Source of the DNA: Acidobacteriota bacterium
Lineage (GTDB): Bacteria > Acidobacteriota > Vicinamibacteria > Vicinamibacterales > UBA2999
NCBI GenBank assembly: GCA_030697165.1
Contig: JAUYQQ010000019.1
Span: forward strand, 62,001 to 126,000
Direction of reading: 5' to 3'
DNA: 64,000 bases
Under the pieces are notes generated by a model, which ran no database searches, had not been told where the DNA came from, and saw only the letters and a list, made by a program, of their open reading frames with translations. This document shows, piece by piece, positions 50,585-60,262 of the stretch (the stretch's first letter is position 1; each line of letters begins with the position of its first letter). The position numbers and the translations under genes were made by a program.

Positions 50585-53005
50585 CTAGAAACTTCGCGCC
50601 ACGCGGATCGACACCGTGCGCGGGGCGACCACGCGGGTGCCGACGAACACCGACTGGAAGTTGTACAACGCGGTTCGGTTCGACAGGTTGCTCACCTGCA
50701 CCTGCGCGCTCCACGTCCGCCGGCCGCGCGCGTCCTCGAGATCGACGCCAGCGGCCAGATCGATAATCGTCCGCGGACGCACGCGCGGCACCTCCGCACC
50801 GAGGTTGACGTACGGCAGCAAGTCGCGAAAGTCCGGGTCGGCGGCCACCTCGACGGGATCGGACGGATTGGACACCAGGCCGCTGTCGTGACGAACCGAC
50901 CCGCTCACCCACCAGAAGCCGTCGGGATCGACTGTCACCAGCCCCTGCAGGCCGAGCCGTTGATCGTGGTCGATGAAGAAGGGGCCCTGGGACAACAGGT
51001 CAACGGCCTCCTGGCCGAGGAACAGGCCGCCGGTGAACGGGGGCGACGAAATGGCACGCCCGGTCGTGGCGCTGAGCGAACCGGAAATGCCGCGGCGCGG
51101 CAACGCGCTCAGCCGCACCTCCGCGCCCGTCACCTCGATCCCGCTGAGGCTCGTCGGAAAGATGATGCCGGTATCGAAGAAGTTGTTGTTGTCCTGCTGG
51201 TCGCGCGACGTCTTGCGGTAGATCGCGCTGTCGAGCGTCAGGGCCCGCCCCATGGCGACCTGCGCGCCGACTTCAAACACGTCCTGGCGCTCGGGTTGAA
51301 TCGGGCGATACGCGCTGCCGAGCGCCTCGCGCACGCTCGCCGGCGCGAGCTGGCTGGCCGCTTCGGAGTTCGACAGCAGCAGGTTCTCGTTGGGCGGTGT
51401 CTGGTAGTTGCGGTTGTACGAGGCGCGCAAGACGAGCGTGTCACCGAGCGCGAAATACGACACGCCGAGCCGCGGCTGCAGCTGGCGGCCGTTGACCAGG
51501 AAGCGATACTCGTCGTGCCGCACACCCGCCGTCAGCGTGACGCGCGCGAAGGTCACCGTCGACTGCGCGAACGCGCTCACCTGCGTCCCCACCTGGGCAT
51601 CCGCAAACACGAAGGGCGAGCCGCCGCGCGTCAGATCGTAAGGCAGCAGCGCCTCGTTGTAACCGGACGAGCCCGGCTCGTTGAATGCCGCCGAGGTCAG
51701 GCCCATGGTGAAGTGTTCGGTCACCGGGAACCGCTGCCAGTCGGCGCCCGCGCGGACGCGATAGCGGCCGGAGCCACGATTGTACCGGCCGCTCACGGTG
51801 AACGTGGACAGCCGCCGCTCCTGGGCGGCGGTCACCGGCGTGTCACCGGCGCTCGGCAGCAGCGACGCGCTCGTGGTCCGGTAGCCGGCCGTCCCCTCGA
51901 ACGACGCGCCGGCATCCAGGGTCCTGACCAGCGTGGTCCACACCGACACATCATCCAGTTCCTGCCGTTGGTCCTGGCCGGAGGCGTGCTGCGAACGCTG
52001 GTTGGCCAGCTCGAAGCGCGAGCCCCCGGCCATGATGTGGCCGCGCAGATGCGTGCGATCGTTAACGGCCATGTCGACGCGGCCGAAGGAACGCGCAAAC
52101 CGCCCCGCGTTGTGCAAGTTGTCGATCGAGACCTGGTCGAGAAAGCGATCGGTGGTCAGGGCCGTCAGTGAGCCAAAGTAGCCGAAGCGCCCGCGCTCGC
52201 CGCCCAGTTGCAGCGATCCTTGTCCCGTGCCCGCCGCCCCGCCGGCGAGCGAGAACGATCCGGTCACCCCTCGTCCTGTGCCACGTCCGCTGCGGCTGTT
52301 CAGAATCGCCACGCCGGAGACCTTGCTGCCAAACTCGGCAGGAATATTTCCGGTCAGCAGCTCCGCCGTCTGAATCACCGCCACATCGAGGGAGTTGGCG
52401 AACGCGCCGGTCAACTGGTCGCTGATCGGCAACCCGTCGATCAGGAACGTCATCTGATTGTGCGCGCCACGCGGATGAATGGCGCCATTGGCATTCTGCG
52501 CGAAGCCTGGAAACGCGACGAGCACGGCCTCGATGCCGCGGCTGGAGACGGCGACCGGCATCCGCTCGAAACGCGTGACGCTGACGGCATGCCGGGTGCC
52601 GGCGGACGTCGTGTCCATGGCCGGCTGCTCAGGCACGACCTGCACGGTGTCGGTGAACGTCGCCACGGTCACCAGGGCATCAACGTGACTGGGGCTGGCA
52701 TCGAGCGCGTCGACGCGCTGTTGGAAGGAATTGAATCCAGGCATCGCAATCGTCACGTGATGCGTGCCAAGGGGAAGGTTCTCGATCTTGAACCGGCCCG
52801 ACGCTTCTGTGGTGGTGTGGCGTTCAAGGCCGCTGGCGGCGTGGCGCGCGGTCACGAGCGCGCCCGGGATGGCGCCCGCCTGCTCGTCGCGCACGACCCC
52901 CGTGATGGTGGCGGTGCTCTGCGCGGTAGCAAGCAGCGGCAGCAAGAGGCACAGGGCCAAGCAAAAGGCGAGGCGACGTTGGGTAGTGGAAAATATTGTC
53001 GCCAT
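50585..53005 (-). CDS. TonB-dependent outer-membrane receptor with carboxypeptidase-regulatory-like domain
   Basis: 806 residues. Signal peptide about 1-29 (cut after TAQ or close). A carboxypeptidase-regulatory-like beta domain (about 30-115: ITGVVRDEQAGAIPGALVTARH) is followed by a plug with RGIEAVLVAFPGFAQNANGAIHPRGAHNQMTFLIDGLPISDQ. Then comes a beta-barrel of alternating strands ending in RTVSIRVARSF, with the terminal phenylalanine used in outer-membrane insertion. A TonB box is not clear. The barrel is shorter than in typical Oar-like receptors of Acidobacteriota. An unusual 24-bp AT palindrome sits 11 bp upstream of the start. Confidence 0.9.
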   Translation of the reverse strand: MATIFSTTQRRLAFCLALCLLLPLLATAQSTATITGVVRDEQAGAIPGALVTARHAASGLERHTTTEASGRFKIENLPLGTHHVTIAMPGFNSFQQRVDALDASPSHVDALVTVATFTDTVQVVPEQPAMDTTSAGTRHAVSVTRFERMPVAVSSRGIEAVLVAFPGFAQNANGAIHPRGAHNQMTFLIDGLPISDQLTGAFANSLDVAVIQTAELLTGNIPAEFGSKVSGVAILNSRSGRGTGRGVTGSFSLAGGAAGTGQGSLQLGGERGRFGYFGSLTALTTDRFLDQVSIDNLHNAGRFARSFGRVDMAVNDRTHLRGHIMAGGSRFELANQRSQHASGQDQRQELDDVSVWTTLVRTLDAGASFEGTAGYRTTSASLLPSAGDTPVTAAQERRLSTFTVSGRYNRGSGRYRVRAGADWQRFPVTEHFTMGLTSAAFNEPGSSGYNEALLPYDLTRGGSPFVFADAQVGTQVSAFAQSTVTFARVTLTAGVRHDEYRFLVNGRQLQPRLGVSYFALGDTLVLRASYNRNYQTPPNENLLLSNSEAASQLAPASVREALGSAYRPIQPERQDVFEVGAQVAMGRALTLDSAIYRKTSRDQQDNNNFFDTGIIFPTSLSGIEVTGAEVRLSALPRRGISGSLSATTGRAISSPPFTGGLFLGQEAVDLLSQGPFFIDHDQRLGLQGLVTVDPDGFWWVSGSVRHDSGLVSNPSDPVEVAADPDFRDLLPYVNLGAEVPRVRPRTIIDLAAGVDLEDARGRRTWSAQVQVSNLSNRTALYNFQSVFVGTRVVAPRTVSIRVARSF

Positions 53006-53016
53006 CTATGAAAACA

Positions 53017-53040
53017 TATATTTTGAGTTATCAAAATATA
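53017..53040. promoter_or_regulatory. 24-bp AT palindrome, probable operator of the TonB receptor
   Basis: TATATTTTGA-GTTA-TCAAAATATA has perfect 10-bp arms around a four-base centre, 11 bp before the ATG of the receptor. It is a striking AT island in G+C-rich DNA, probably a repressor site over or just after the promoter. Confidence 0.7.
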
Positions 53041-53077
53041 CTGACATAGCTAGGCTGTCAAGGGCTTTGGGGCCAAA

Positions 53078-53965
53078 TTATTGGGGTGGGAGGACGCGGC
53101 CGCCGGTAATGAAGCGGCGATACCCGGAATACTGCGTGCTGGTGCGCAGCCGCGGCATGCCGGATCCGCGGGTAATGCGGAACGAGGTGGCCGATGCCGG
53201 CAGCACCAGCGTTTCAGGCGGATCCTCGAACGTCACCGGCTTGAAACGAATCGACGTATCCCACCGCTCCATCGTCCACGACGGCCACGAATTACGGTGG
53301 GCGACCTTTCGCGGCAGCGGGATGTCGACCAGGCCGATCAGCCCCTGATCCATGCGCAGCACGTCATAGGTTTCGGCATCAATCCAGATGCGCCCGCGCA
53401 GGCCGCCATCGAGTGTGTAGCTGAGGCAGTCTTCGTTGCCGTTGACCAGTTCCACTGTGACCGACGGCTTCTGCACCATGCGGTAGTCCACCAGGATGGC
53501 CGCGCGGTTATCGACCCTTCCGGCGCCGGCCAGCTTGAACGAGTACTCGTGGCGCTGTTGCGGCAACAACAATGACAGGGGCTGAATCTCGGAGGTGTTC
53601 TGCTCGGGCCCGGTGCAGTTGTCGCGATCGTTCTTGCGCGGTGGATGGCCGTTGACCTTGAGCACCTGGCGCAGCGTGCGCGCTTCGATGGGGATGGGGT
53701 TCTCGTCAGTCGGTTCCCACGACAACCGCAGTTCCGACTCCACCGTGCGGCCGCGCGAGGGGCCACCCGAATCAAACGGCATCAGGCCGACAATCTCGAT
53801 GCAGACAATGCTTTGGGCGCGCGCGAAGTACTGCTCGACGCGTGCGCCCACTCGCTGCAGCACTTCAGCCAGGTCCGGCCCGTTTGTGGGCTGGCGCGCG
53901 GCGGCCGTCGCCGCGAACAACACGAGCGCGGGAAGGGTCAGCGCCGTTCGGCTGGGACGAGCCAC
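53078..53965 (-). CDS. Secreted protein of unknown function
   Basis: 295 residues with a signal peptide (about 1-23, MARPSRTALTLPALVLFAA). A helix LAEVLQRVGARVEQYFARAQSIVCIEIV opens the mature part, then beta-rich sequence with LRLSWEPTDENPIPIEARTLRQVL, RIWIDAETYDVLRMDQGLIG and RWDTSIRFKPVTFEDPPETLVLPAS. The general plan recalls secreted acidobacterial proteins with an LolA/outer-membrane-lipoprotein-like sheet, but I cannot assign a family. It lies upstream of the TonB receptor on the same strand, 72 bp away. Confidence 0.7.
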   Translation of the reverse strand: MARPSRTALTLPALVLFAATAAARQPTNGPDLAEVLQRVGARVEQYFARAQSIVCIEIVGLMPFDSGGPSRGRTVESELRLSWEPTDENPIPIEARTLRQVLKVNGHPPRKNDRDNCTGPEQNTSEIQPLSLLLPQQRHEYSFKLAGAGRVDNRAAILVDYRMVQKPSVTVELVNGNEDCLSYTLDGGLRGRIWIDAETYDVLRMDQGLIGLVDIPLPRKVAHRNSWPSWTMERWDTSIRFKPVTFEDPPETLVLPASATSFRITRGSGMPRLRTSTQYSGYRRFITGGRVLPPQ

Positions 53966-53981
53966 AACGCGGGAATTATAC

Positions 53982-54043
53982 TCAGGGATCAGGGATCAGG
54001 GATCAGGGATCAGGGATCAGGGATCAGGGATCAGGGATCAGGG
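53982..54043. repeat. ATCAGGG heptamer array (about 9 copies)
   Basis: A near-perfect tandem array of 7-bp units between two minus-strand genes, ending 4 bp before the stop of the permease gene (54047). It has the same period as the GGGAGTC family but another sequence. Confidence 0.95.
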
Positions 54044-54046
54044 CGG

Positions 54047-56521
54047 TCACGTCGTCCGCAGGGCATCGCCGGGATCGACCTTCGACGCGGCCAGCGCCGG
54101 CCGCAAACCAGCCAAAACGCCGACCACGATGAACAGCAGCACGGCCGCGCCGAGCGTCCATGGATCAGTTGGCGCCAGCCCGTGCAGCAGCGCCGACGCA
54201 GATCGCGACGCGTACAGGGCCAGTGGGATGCCAATCGCAATCCCGGCGAGCGTCACGATCAGGCTCTCGCGCACCACCGCCCGCACCACGCGGTCGCGAG
54301 ACGCGCCGAGCGCCATGCGAATGCCGATCTCGCGCGTCCGCCGCGCCACCGAGTACGCCAGCATGCTGAAAATGCCGATAAACGCCAGCACTACGGCGAG
54401 CCCGGCGAAGGTGGACGAGAGGGCCGCCAGCAGCCGGTCCTGCTTCAACGCGATCTCCACCTGCTCGTCCATCGAATAGATCCGCCGGGAGTACTCGTGC
54501 CCCATCTCGAAGATCGCCTTGGTCACGGCCGCGTCAAGCGCCGCCGGATCGCCATCACCGCGAAACAAGATAATCGGCGTGCGAAACCGCGGCTCCTGCG
54601 CCTTGGGCCGAAAGGCCACCGGCTGATGGGTATTTCGAAAGCCGCCGACCGTCGCGTCAGACACGACGCCGATCACTTCCACTTCCCTGCGCGCCGCTTC
54701 GTCGCCGATCCGAATTCGTTGGCCGATCGCATCACCGTGGGGAAACAGCTTGCGCTGCAGGCTCTCGTTGATCACCGTCACGGCACGACCTTCGGCCGTG
54801 TCGGTCCAGGCCACGTCGCGGCCGGCGTGCAGCGTGATGCCGTTAATAGCGAAGAAGCCCGGCGTGATGAAGTCCATCATGCCCATCACCGCGCTGTCGG
54901 CCTCGGCGGCGCCGGTCCTGGCCATGGCGTGCTCGGTCGCGAGGTTGGCGAAGTTCCAGTAGGCCGGAAAATAATAGGACAGCGCGACGGCCGTGACGCC
55001 CGGCACCGCCGACAACCGCTCGACCAGCGCCGGATAGTAGGCCGCGTCGTTGATGGCGCGATAGCCGCCCGGCTGCGAGAACGCGCGCGTCCAGCGGACG
55101 CCCTCGGTGCGGACGCCGATGTCCAGGTCGCGCAGCGACGCCAGGCTGCGCACGAACAGCCCGGCGCCAAACAACAGCACCAGCGAAATCGCCACCTCGG
55201 CGATCAGTAACGCGCGGCCCCAGCGACTGGTGGCCGACGACACGGTGCGCGTGGCCCGCACCGGCTCGGTGCCGCCGCGGGTCGCGACGAGCGACGGCAG
55301 CGCGCTGACCAGCAGGCCAATCGCCGCCGCGCCGGCGGCCAGCACGGCGAAGACGCGCGCGTCGGGGGTGACGGACACCGCGGGCGTGATGCTGCTGTCC
55401 CACAACACCACGAGCAACCACGTCGCAATCGCCCAGGCCAGCGGCACGGCCAGCGCGGCACCGGCCAGCGACAGTAGCAGGCTGTGCGCCAGCAACTGCT
55501 GCGCGATCCGCCGGCGCGAGGCGCCAAGCGTCATGCGGACGAGCAGCGAGTGATGCTGCGCGAAAGCGCGCGTCAAGAGCAGTCCGCTCAGGTTGACGCA
55601 GCCGACCAGGAGCAACAGCACGCTGGCACCGGCCAACAGCCAGAGCGGATCGCGGTATCGCGTCCGCAGGGTCGAGAATCCGGTGGCCAGCGACTCGAGC
55701 TTCACGAGCCGCGTGCGCAGCTCGGCCTGTTCGTTCGCGGGCAACCCGGCCGGCGCGGCATCGACGCGCAATTGGGGCCATGCCGTTTCGAGTGCCGCAC
55801 TGGCGTGCGCGAGCGTGGTGCCCTGGCGCAGCCGGCCAACCAGGTTCAGCCCGCGCATGGGTCCGCCGGTGAACTGGTTGATCGCCAGCTGCCGCCCCAG
55901 CACGCTTTGCGGCACCAGGACATCGGCGGCGCCTTCGATCGACAGACCCGTGTACTTGCGGGGCGTGATGCCGATGATCGTCAGCGGCACGGCGCTCACG
56001 GTCAGTTGCTCGCCGACGGCATTCGGATCGCCGCCGTAGTAGCGCTGCCAGAACCGGTGCGTGATCACCACCACCGGCGCCGACGGCCCGTCGCCGGGTG
56101 CATCCTGTTCGGTGAAGAAGCGGCCGAACTGCGGGGTCAGCCCCATCAGGGTGAAGTAGCCCGGGGTCACCGCTTCGATGGCGCCCTCGCCGGCGACGCC
56201 GCGCGCCTCGGTCAACAGCACGCCCCCACCGGAATAGAGCGCCAGCGCCTCGAACACCGGCAGGCGCGCGACCTCGGTATAGGTTCGGTAGTAAATCGGC
56301 CGAGGCTGGAGGCCGCGCTCGTCGGTTGAGGACACGACCACCAGGCTGGCGGGGTCCTGGATGGGCAGTGGACGCAACACCAGCGCGTTCAGCAAGCTGA
56401 TGATGCCCGTCGTGACGCCCACGATCAGGGCGAGCACGGCGATGACGGACAGGGAGAAGGCGGGCTCCCGAGAGATCTGGCGTACAGCAAACCGGCAGTC
56501 GTGCACGAATCCGGCGATCAT
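54047..56521 (-). CDS. Orphan MacB-like permease (ADOP family), copy 3
   Basis: 824 residues from the ATG at 56521 (MIAGFVHDCRFAVRQISREP); a GTG two codons upstream is possible, and GGAAGAG precedes both. ADOP layout: helix 1, MacB_PCD domain (about 50-260), FtsX block (LLTRAFAQHHSLLVRMTLGASRRRIAQQLL), second periplasmic domain with WTRAFSQPGGYRAINDAAYYPALVERLSAVPG, and final FtsX block (ARRTREIGIRMALGASRDRVVRAVV). The first helices show ALIVGVTTGIISLLNALVLRPLP. There is no ATPase nearby. It is followed by the heptamer array and preceded by a DsbD-like gene 31 bp upstream, same strand. Confidence 0.9.
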   Translation of the reverse strand: MIAGFVHDCRFAVRQISREPAFSLSVIAVLALIVGVTTGIISLLNALVLRPLPIQDPASLVVVSSTDERGLQPRPIYYRTYTEVARLPVFEALALYSGGGVLLTEARGVAGEGAIEAVTPGYFTLMGLTPQFGRFFTEQDAPGDGPSAPVVVITHRFWQRYYGGDPNAVGEQLTVSAVPLTIIGITPRKYTGLSIEGAADVLVPQSVLGRQLAINQFTGGPMRGLNLVGRLRQGTTLAHASAALETAWPQLRVDAAPAGLPANEQAELRTRLVKLESLATGFSTLRTRYRDPLWLLAGASVLLLLVGCVNLSGLLLTRAFAQHHSLLVRMTLGASRRRIAQQLLAHSLLLSLAGAALAVPLAWAIATWLLVVLWDSSITPAVSVTPDARVFAVLAAGAAAIGLLVSALPSLVATRGGTEPVRATRTVSSATSRWGRALLIAEVAISLVLLFGAGLFVRSLASLRDLDIGVRTEGVRWTRAFSQPGGYRAINDAAYYPALVERLSAVPGVTAVALSYYFPAYWNFANLATEHAMARTGAAEADSAVMGMMDFITPGFFAINGITLHAGRDVAWTDTAEGRAVTVINESLQRKLFPHGDAIGQRIRIGDEAARREVEVIGVVSDATVGGFRNTHQPVAFRPKAQEPRFRTPIILFRGDGDPAALDAAVTKAIFEMGHEYSRRIYSMDEQVEIALKQDRLLAALSSTFAGLAVVLAFIGIFSMLAYSVARRTREIGIRMALGASRDRVVRAVVRESLIVTLAGIAIGIPLALYASRSASALLHGLAPTDPWTLGAAVLLFIVVGVLAGLRPALAASKVDPGDALRTT

Positions 56522-56552
56522 GCTCACTCTTCCCGGGGGGCGGGTGGTCGTG

Positions 56553-57104
56553 CTACTTCCGGTCGGGCTCCTTCACCGCGAGCGTAAAGCTGACCGGCAC
56601 CCGCGTCGGAGCGTAGCAGACCCGGTCGTCACAGGCTTGATACTCGAGGCGGCCCGACAGCGTGACCGTGGGCGATGCCGCCAGCAGTTTCTGCGCCTCC
56701 GGCGTGGACAGGATGGTTACATCCTGCACCAGTTTGAAGGGCTTGCCGTAGGTCTCGACCTTCTCGTCCAGCACTTCGAAGTGGTACATCTCCGACGGCG
56801 GATAGGTGGTCGGCTGCACGCGAAACCACGACTGCGGATCGAGTTTCACGGCAATCACCTGGTAATCGTGCTTGCCGGGCGCGTAGACGTGCATCAGCTT
56901 CTTCGGCGTGACCGCGAACGCCAGCGACACGCGCTGGCCGGGCGCGACCTCGGTGTCGCTGATCGACGTCACCACGGTCAGGTGCATGGTGTCATTGCGC
57001 ACCGCGCCCGACGCCGACTGGCCGAACGGCGACGACTGGCCCAACACGCCAGGGCCACTGGTGACGCAGATAGCGCAGAACACCATCAAACCAATGCGTT
57101 TCAT
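56553..57104 (-). CDS. Secreted DsbD N-terminal (alpha) domain protein
   Basis: 183 residues from the ATG at 57104 (MKRIGLMVFCAICVTSG). The signal peptide is followed by one immunoglobulin-like domain of the DsbD-alpha type, ending with LEYQACDDRVCYAPTRVPVSF, where C-x-x-x-x-C is the redox pair. In DsbD this domain carries electrons from the membrane to periplasmic thioredoxin-like proteins; here it stands alone without the membrane part. GxxV.VTPKKLMHVYAPG is the typical N-terminal strand. It is divergent from the two-component system and upstream of permease copy 3. Confidence 0.83.
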   Translation of the reverse strand: MKRIGLMVFCAICVTSGPGVLGQSSPFGQSASGAVRNDTMHLTVVTSISDTEVAPGQRVSLAFAVTPKKLMHVYAPGKHDYQVIAVKLDPQSWFRVQPTTYPPSEMYHFEVLDEKVETYGKPFKLVQDVTILSTPEAQKLLAASPTVTLSGRLEYQACDDRVCYAPTRVPVSFTLAVKEPDRK

Positions 57105-57165
57105 AAGAGTTCCAATTCCACGCGACGTCCTAAACGATACCGCAACTGCTAAGATCGCGGAAACC

Positions 57166-57870
57166 ATGTCGGCGAGGCCCCCCACCCGGATTCTGGTCGC
57201 GGAAGACGATCCCGACATTGGCAGCCTGCTCGAGCATTACCTGCGCAAGGCGGGCTTCATGGCCACGATTGTGACGTCGGGCCGCGACGTCATGCCGCAG
57301 ATCAAGCGCGAGGCGCCCGACCTGGTGGTGCTGGACCTGATGCTGCCGGGTCTGGACGGCCTGCAGGTGTGCCGCGCAATCCGCGCCGACGCCAATACCG
57401 CGGCCATCCCGATCATCATGCTGACCGCCAAGGCCGAGGAATCGGACCGCATTGTCGGGCTCGAGCTGGGCGCCGACGATTACATCACCAAGCCCTTCAG
57501 CCCCAACGAAGTCGTGGCGCGGGTGCGGGCGCTGCTGCGCCGCGCTCACCGCGCCGCGCCGACCAACAGCCGGTTGACCTACGGCGGACTCACGGTTGAC
57601 GTCGAACGTCACGTCGTCAAGTTCGACGGCGATGAGGTAAAGCTGACCGCGAAGGAGTTCCTGCTGCTGCAGTACCTGATGCTGCACCGCGGTCGCGTGC
57701 TGTCGCGCGACCTGCTGCTGTCGGACGTGTGGGGCTACTCCTACACCGGCGGCACCCGCACGGTTGACGTGCACGTGCGGCGCCTGCGCGAAAAGGTGCC
57801 GATGCTGGCCGACACGATTGTGACGATCAAGCAGTTCGGCTATAAGTTGCTCGACCCGGCGCCCGCCTGA
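57166..57870 (+). CDS. OmpR/PhoB-type response regulator
   Basis: 234 residues from the ATG at 57166 (MSARPPTRILVAEDDPD). The receiver domain has acidic D14/D15, phospho-acceptor D57 (LVVLDLMLPG) and K109 (ITKPFSP). The winged-helix DNA-binding domain (about 140-234) ends with GTRTVDVHVRRLREKV and TIKQFGYKLL, as in PhoB. It is coupled to the next kinase gene by TGATG. The context (ACR3 exporter directly behind) suggests that it controls an arsenic- or phosphate-related response; this is inference. Confidence 0.93.
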   Translation: MSARPPTRILVAEDDPDIGSLLEHYLRKAGFMATIVTSGRDVMPQIKREAPDLVVLDLMLPGLDGLQVCRAIRADANTAAIPIIMLTAKAEESDRIVGLELGADDYITKPFSPNEVVARVRALLRRAHRAAPTNSRLTYGGLTVDVERHVVKFDGDEVKLTAKEFLLLQYLMLHRGRVLSRDLLLSDVWGYSYTGGTRTVDVHVRRLREKVPMLADTIVTIKQFGYKLLDPAPA

Positions 57871-59147
57871 TGCCGCTCTCGACCACTACCCTCGTCTTGC
57901 TCGGCGCCGTGGCCGGCGTGGCCCTCGCCGTCGCGGCGCTGGCCTTGTTTCGCTCGTCGCGGGCCGCCGGCCTGCACCAGCGTGTCAGCGCGATCCAGGC
58001 GGTCGCCCGGCGCTACGCCCTGGGCGACCTGAGTCGGCCGGCCCCCGATTACGGAGACGATGACCTGGGCAGTGTCGCGCGCAGCATGGATCAGGCGGTG
58101 CAGGAGCTCGGCCGCCGCGTCGACAGCCTCGCTCGCGATCGCGCGCGCATGGAAGCCATTCTCGCCAGCATGATCGAAGGCGTGCTGGTCGTGGATGAAC
58201 AGGGACGCCTGCAGTTGGTGAACGACGCCGCGCGGCGCATCCTGAAGCTCGAACAGGGCGCCATCAATCATTCCTACGTCGAAGCCATCCGCCATCCCGG
58301 GATCGTCGAACACCTGGGCCGCGCGCTGGCGGGCGGCGAGACCAGCGCGATGGAGTTGTCGGTCACGCGCGACACCACGCGAACCCTGATGGCCCAGGTG
58401 GCCCCGGTCGTGACCGCCGGGCGCGGCGCCGTGCTGGTGATGCACGACATCACCGAACTGCGGAAGGCCGACTTGATTCGTCGCGACTTCGTCGCCAACG
58501 TGTCACACGAGCTGCGCACGCCGCTCACCGCCATCAAGGGCTACGCCGAGGCGTTGCTCGACGATCCCGAAGATCCGGAAGCCCGCGAACGATTCATCGA
58601 GATCATCCACCGCCAGGCCGAGCGCATGGAGCGGCTGGTCAAGGACCTGCTGCGGCTGGCGCGCCTCGAGGCCGGCCAGGAAACCGTGGAAGTGGCGCCC
58701 TGCGACATCGCCGCGCTCATCAGGAGTATCGTCGCCGACTTCGAGCCGATGGCCACCAAGAAGAACCAGACCATCGCGGTGTCGGTGCCTGCGGACGCAG
58801 CGATGCTGCAGACCGATGCCGCGAAGCTGCACGACATCATCCGCAACCTGGTCGAGAACGCCGTGAACTACACGCCCGACTCTGGCGCGATCGACATCGG
58901 CGCGAAGGTCGCGGACGGGCGATTCCAGCTGACCGTGGCCGACACCGGCCACGGCATTGCGCCCGACGACCTCGGGCGCGTGTTCGAACGTTTCTACCGC
59001 GTGGACAAGTCGCGCGCGCGGCCCGGCGGCACGGGCCTGGGCCTGTCGATCGTCAAACACCTCGTCCAGGTGCTGGAAGGTGAAGTGTTCGTCGAGAACC
59101 AGCCCACCGGCGGCGCGCTCTTCACCATCAACCTGCCCTTCCGATGA
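57870..59147 (+). CDS. PhoR-like sensor histidine kinase
   Basis: 425 residues. One N-terminal transmembrane helix (about 8-28) is followed by a HAMP-like linker, a PAS domain (about 90-195: [25 protein letters not shown]) and HisKA with H213 ([20 protein letters not shown]). The ATPase domain has N330 ([10 protein letters not shown]), DTGHGI (358-363) and GGTGLGLS (387-394). All catalytic boxes are intact. No periplasmic loop is present, so the signal is probably sensed in the membrane or cytoplasm, as in PhoR. It overlaps the regulator gene upstream and the ACR3 gene downstream (ATGA). Confidence 0.93.
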   Translation: MPLSTTTLVLLGAVAGVALAVAALALFRSSRAAGLHQRVSAIQAVARRYALGDLSRPAPDYGDDDLGSVARSMDQAVQELGRRVDSLARDRARMEAILASMIEGVLVVDEQGRLQLVNDAARRILKLEQGAINHSYVEAIRHPGIVEHLGRALAGGETSAMELSVTRDTTRTLMAQVAPVVTAGRGAVLVMHDITELRKADLIRRDFVANVSHELRTPLTAIKGYAEALLDDPEDPEARERFIEIIHRQAERMERLVKDLLRLARLEAGQETVEVAPCDIAALIRSIVADFEPMATKKNQTIAVSVPADAAMLQTDAAKLHDIIRNLVENAVNYTPDSGAIDIGAKVADGRFQLTVADTGHGIAPDDLGRVFERFYRVDKSRARPGGTGLGLSIVKHLVQVLEGEVFVENQPTGGALFTINLPFR

Positions 59148-60262
59148 CGGCCGGCAACAAGGGGCCGCGCGCAAACGTGGCCGGGAACCTGTCGTTCCTG
59201 GATCGCTTCCTGACGGCCTGGATCTTCATGGCCATGGGCATCGGCGTGTCGGCCGGCTATTTCTTCCAAGGCGGCGTTGAGCAGTTCAACGCCGCGCTCA
59301 CGGTCGGCGAGAACACCAACCTGCTGATTGCCGTCGGGCTGATCCTGATGATGTATCCCCCGCTGGCCAAGGTGGACTACGCGCTGCTGCCGAGGGTCTT
59401 CGCCGACTTCCGCATCCTGGGCCTGTCGCTGGTGCAGAACTGGATCGTGGGCCCGGTGCTGATGTTCGCGCTGGCCGTGGTCTTCTTCGGCGTGATCGCG
59501 CCGGCGCTGTTTGGTCCCGATCCGCGTTGGGGCTCCTACATGGTCGGGCTGATCCTGGTGGGCATTGCCCGCTGCATCGCCATGGTGCTGGTCTGGAACC
59601 AGTTGGCTCACGGCAGCAGCGAGTATGCCGCCGGCCTGGTTGCAATCAACAGCGTCTTCCAGGTCGTCACGTTCGGCTTCTATGCGTGGGTCTTCATCAC
59701 GGTGCTGCCGCCGTGGTTTGGCCTCCAGGGCATGGCCGTCACGGTCAGCATCGCCGACATCTTTATGAGCGTGATGATCTACCTCGGGATCCCGTTCGCG
59801 GCGGGCATCCTGAGCCGGTTGATCCTGGTGCGGCTATACGGGCGCGACTGGTACACGCGGACCTTCATCCCGAGGATCTCGCCGATCACGCTGGTCGCGC
59901 TGCTGCTCACGATCGTCGTGATGTTCTCGCTGCAGGGTGAACAAATCGTCGCGCAGCCGCTGGATGTGTTGTGGATTGCGATCCCGCTCAGTACCTACTT
60001 CGCGATCATGTTCCTGATCAGCTTCTTCATGGCCTGGAAGCTCGGGGCGGATTACTCGCGCGCGGCCACACTGGCGTTCACGGCCTCAGGGAACAACTTC
60101 GAGCTGGCCATCGCCGTTGCCATTGGCGTGTTCGGGATCACTTCGCCAATCGCGTTCGCCACGGTGGTGGGGCCGTTGGTGGAAGTGCCGGTCCTGCTCG
60201 GGCTCGTGCACGTGAGCCTCTATTTCCTCCGCCGGCTCTACGGCGGGCGAGTCAGTGCATGA
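59144..60262 (+). CDS. acr3: ACR3-family arsenite efflux permease
   Basis: 372 residues with ten hydrophobic helices, the normal length and layout of ACR3. C144 in [13 protein letters not shown] is the conserved helix-4 cysteine that the family needs for As(III) transport, and [14 protein letters not shown] holds the conserved acidic residue of helix 9. It exports arsenite using the proton motive force. Its ATG overlaps the kinase stop, so exporter and sensor are translationally coupled, and its own stop overlaps the start of the broken permease gene (ATGA). Confidence 0.95.
   Translation: MTAGNKGPRANVAGNLSFLDRFLTAWIFMAMGIGVSAGYFFQGGVEQFNAALTVGENTNLLIAVGLILMMYPPLAKVDYALLPRVFADFRILGLSLVQNWIVGPVLMFALAVVFFGVIAPALFGPDPRWGSYMVGLILVGIARCIAMVLVWNQLAHGSSEYAAGLVAINSVFQVVTFGFYAWVFITVLPPWFGLQGMAVTVSIADIFMSVMIYLGIPFAAGILSRLILVRLYGRDWYTRTFIPRISPITLVALLLTIVVMFSLQGEQIVAQPLDVLWIAIPLSTYFAIMFLISFFMAWKLGADYSRAATLAFTASGNNFELAIAVAIGVFGITSPIAFATVVGPLVEVPVLLGLVHVSLYFLRRLYGGRVSA

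Noticed and set aside
56908-57165. N-terminal extension of the response regulator
   Set aside because: It is the reverse of the DsbD-alpha gene and its promoter; the receiver begins normally at 57166.
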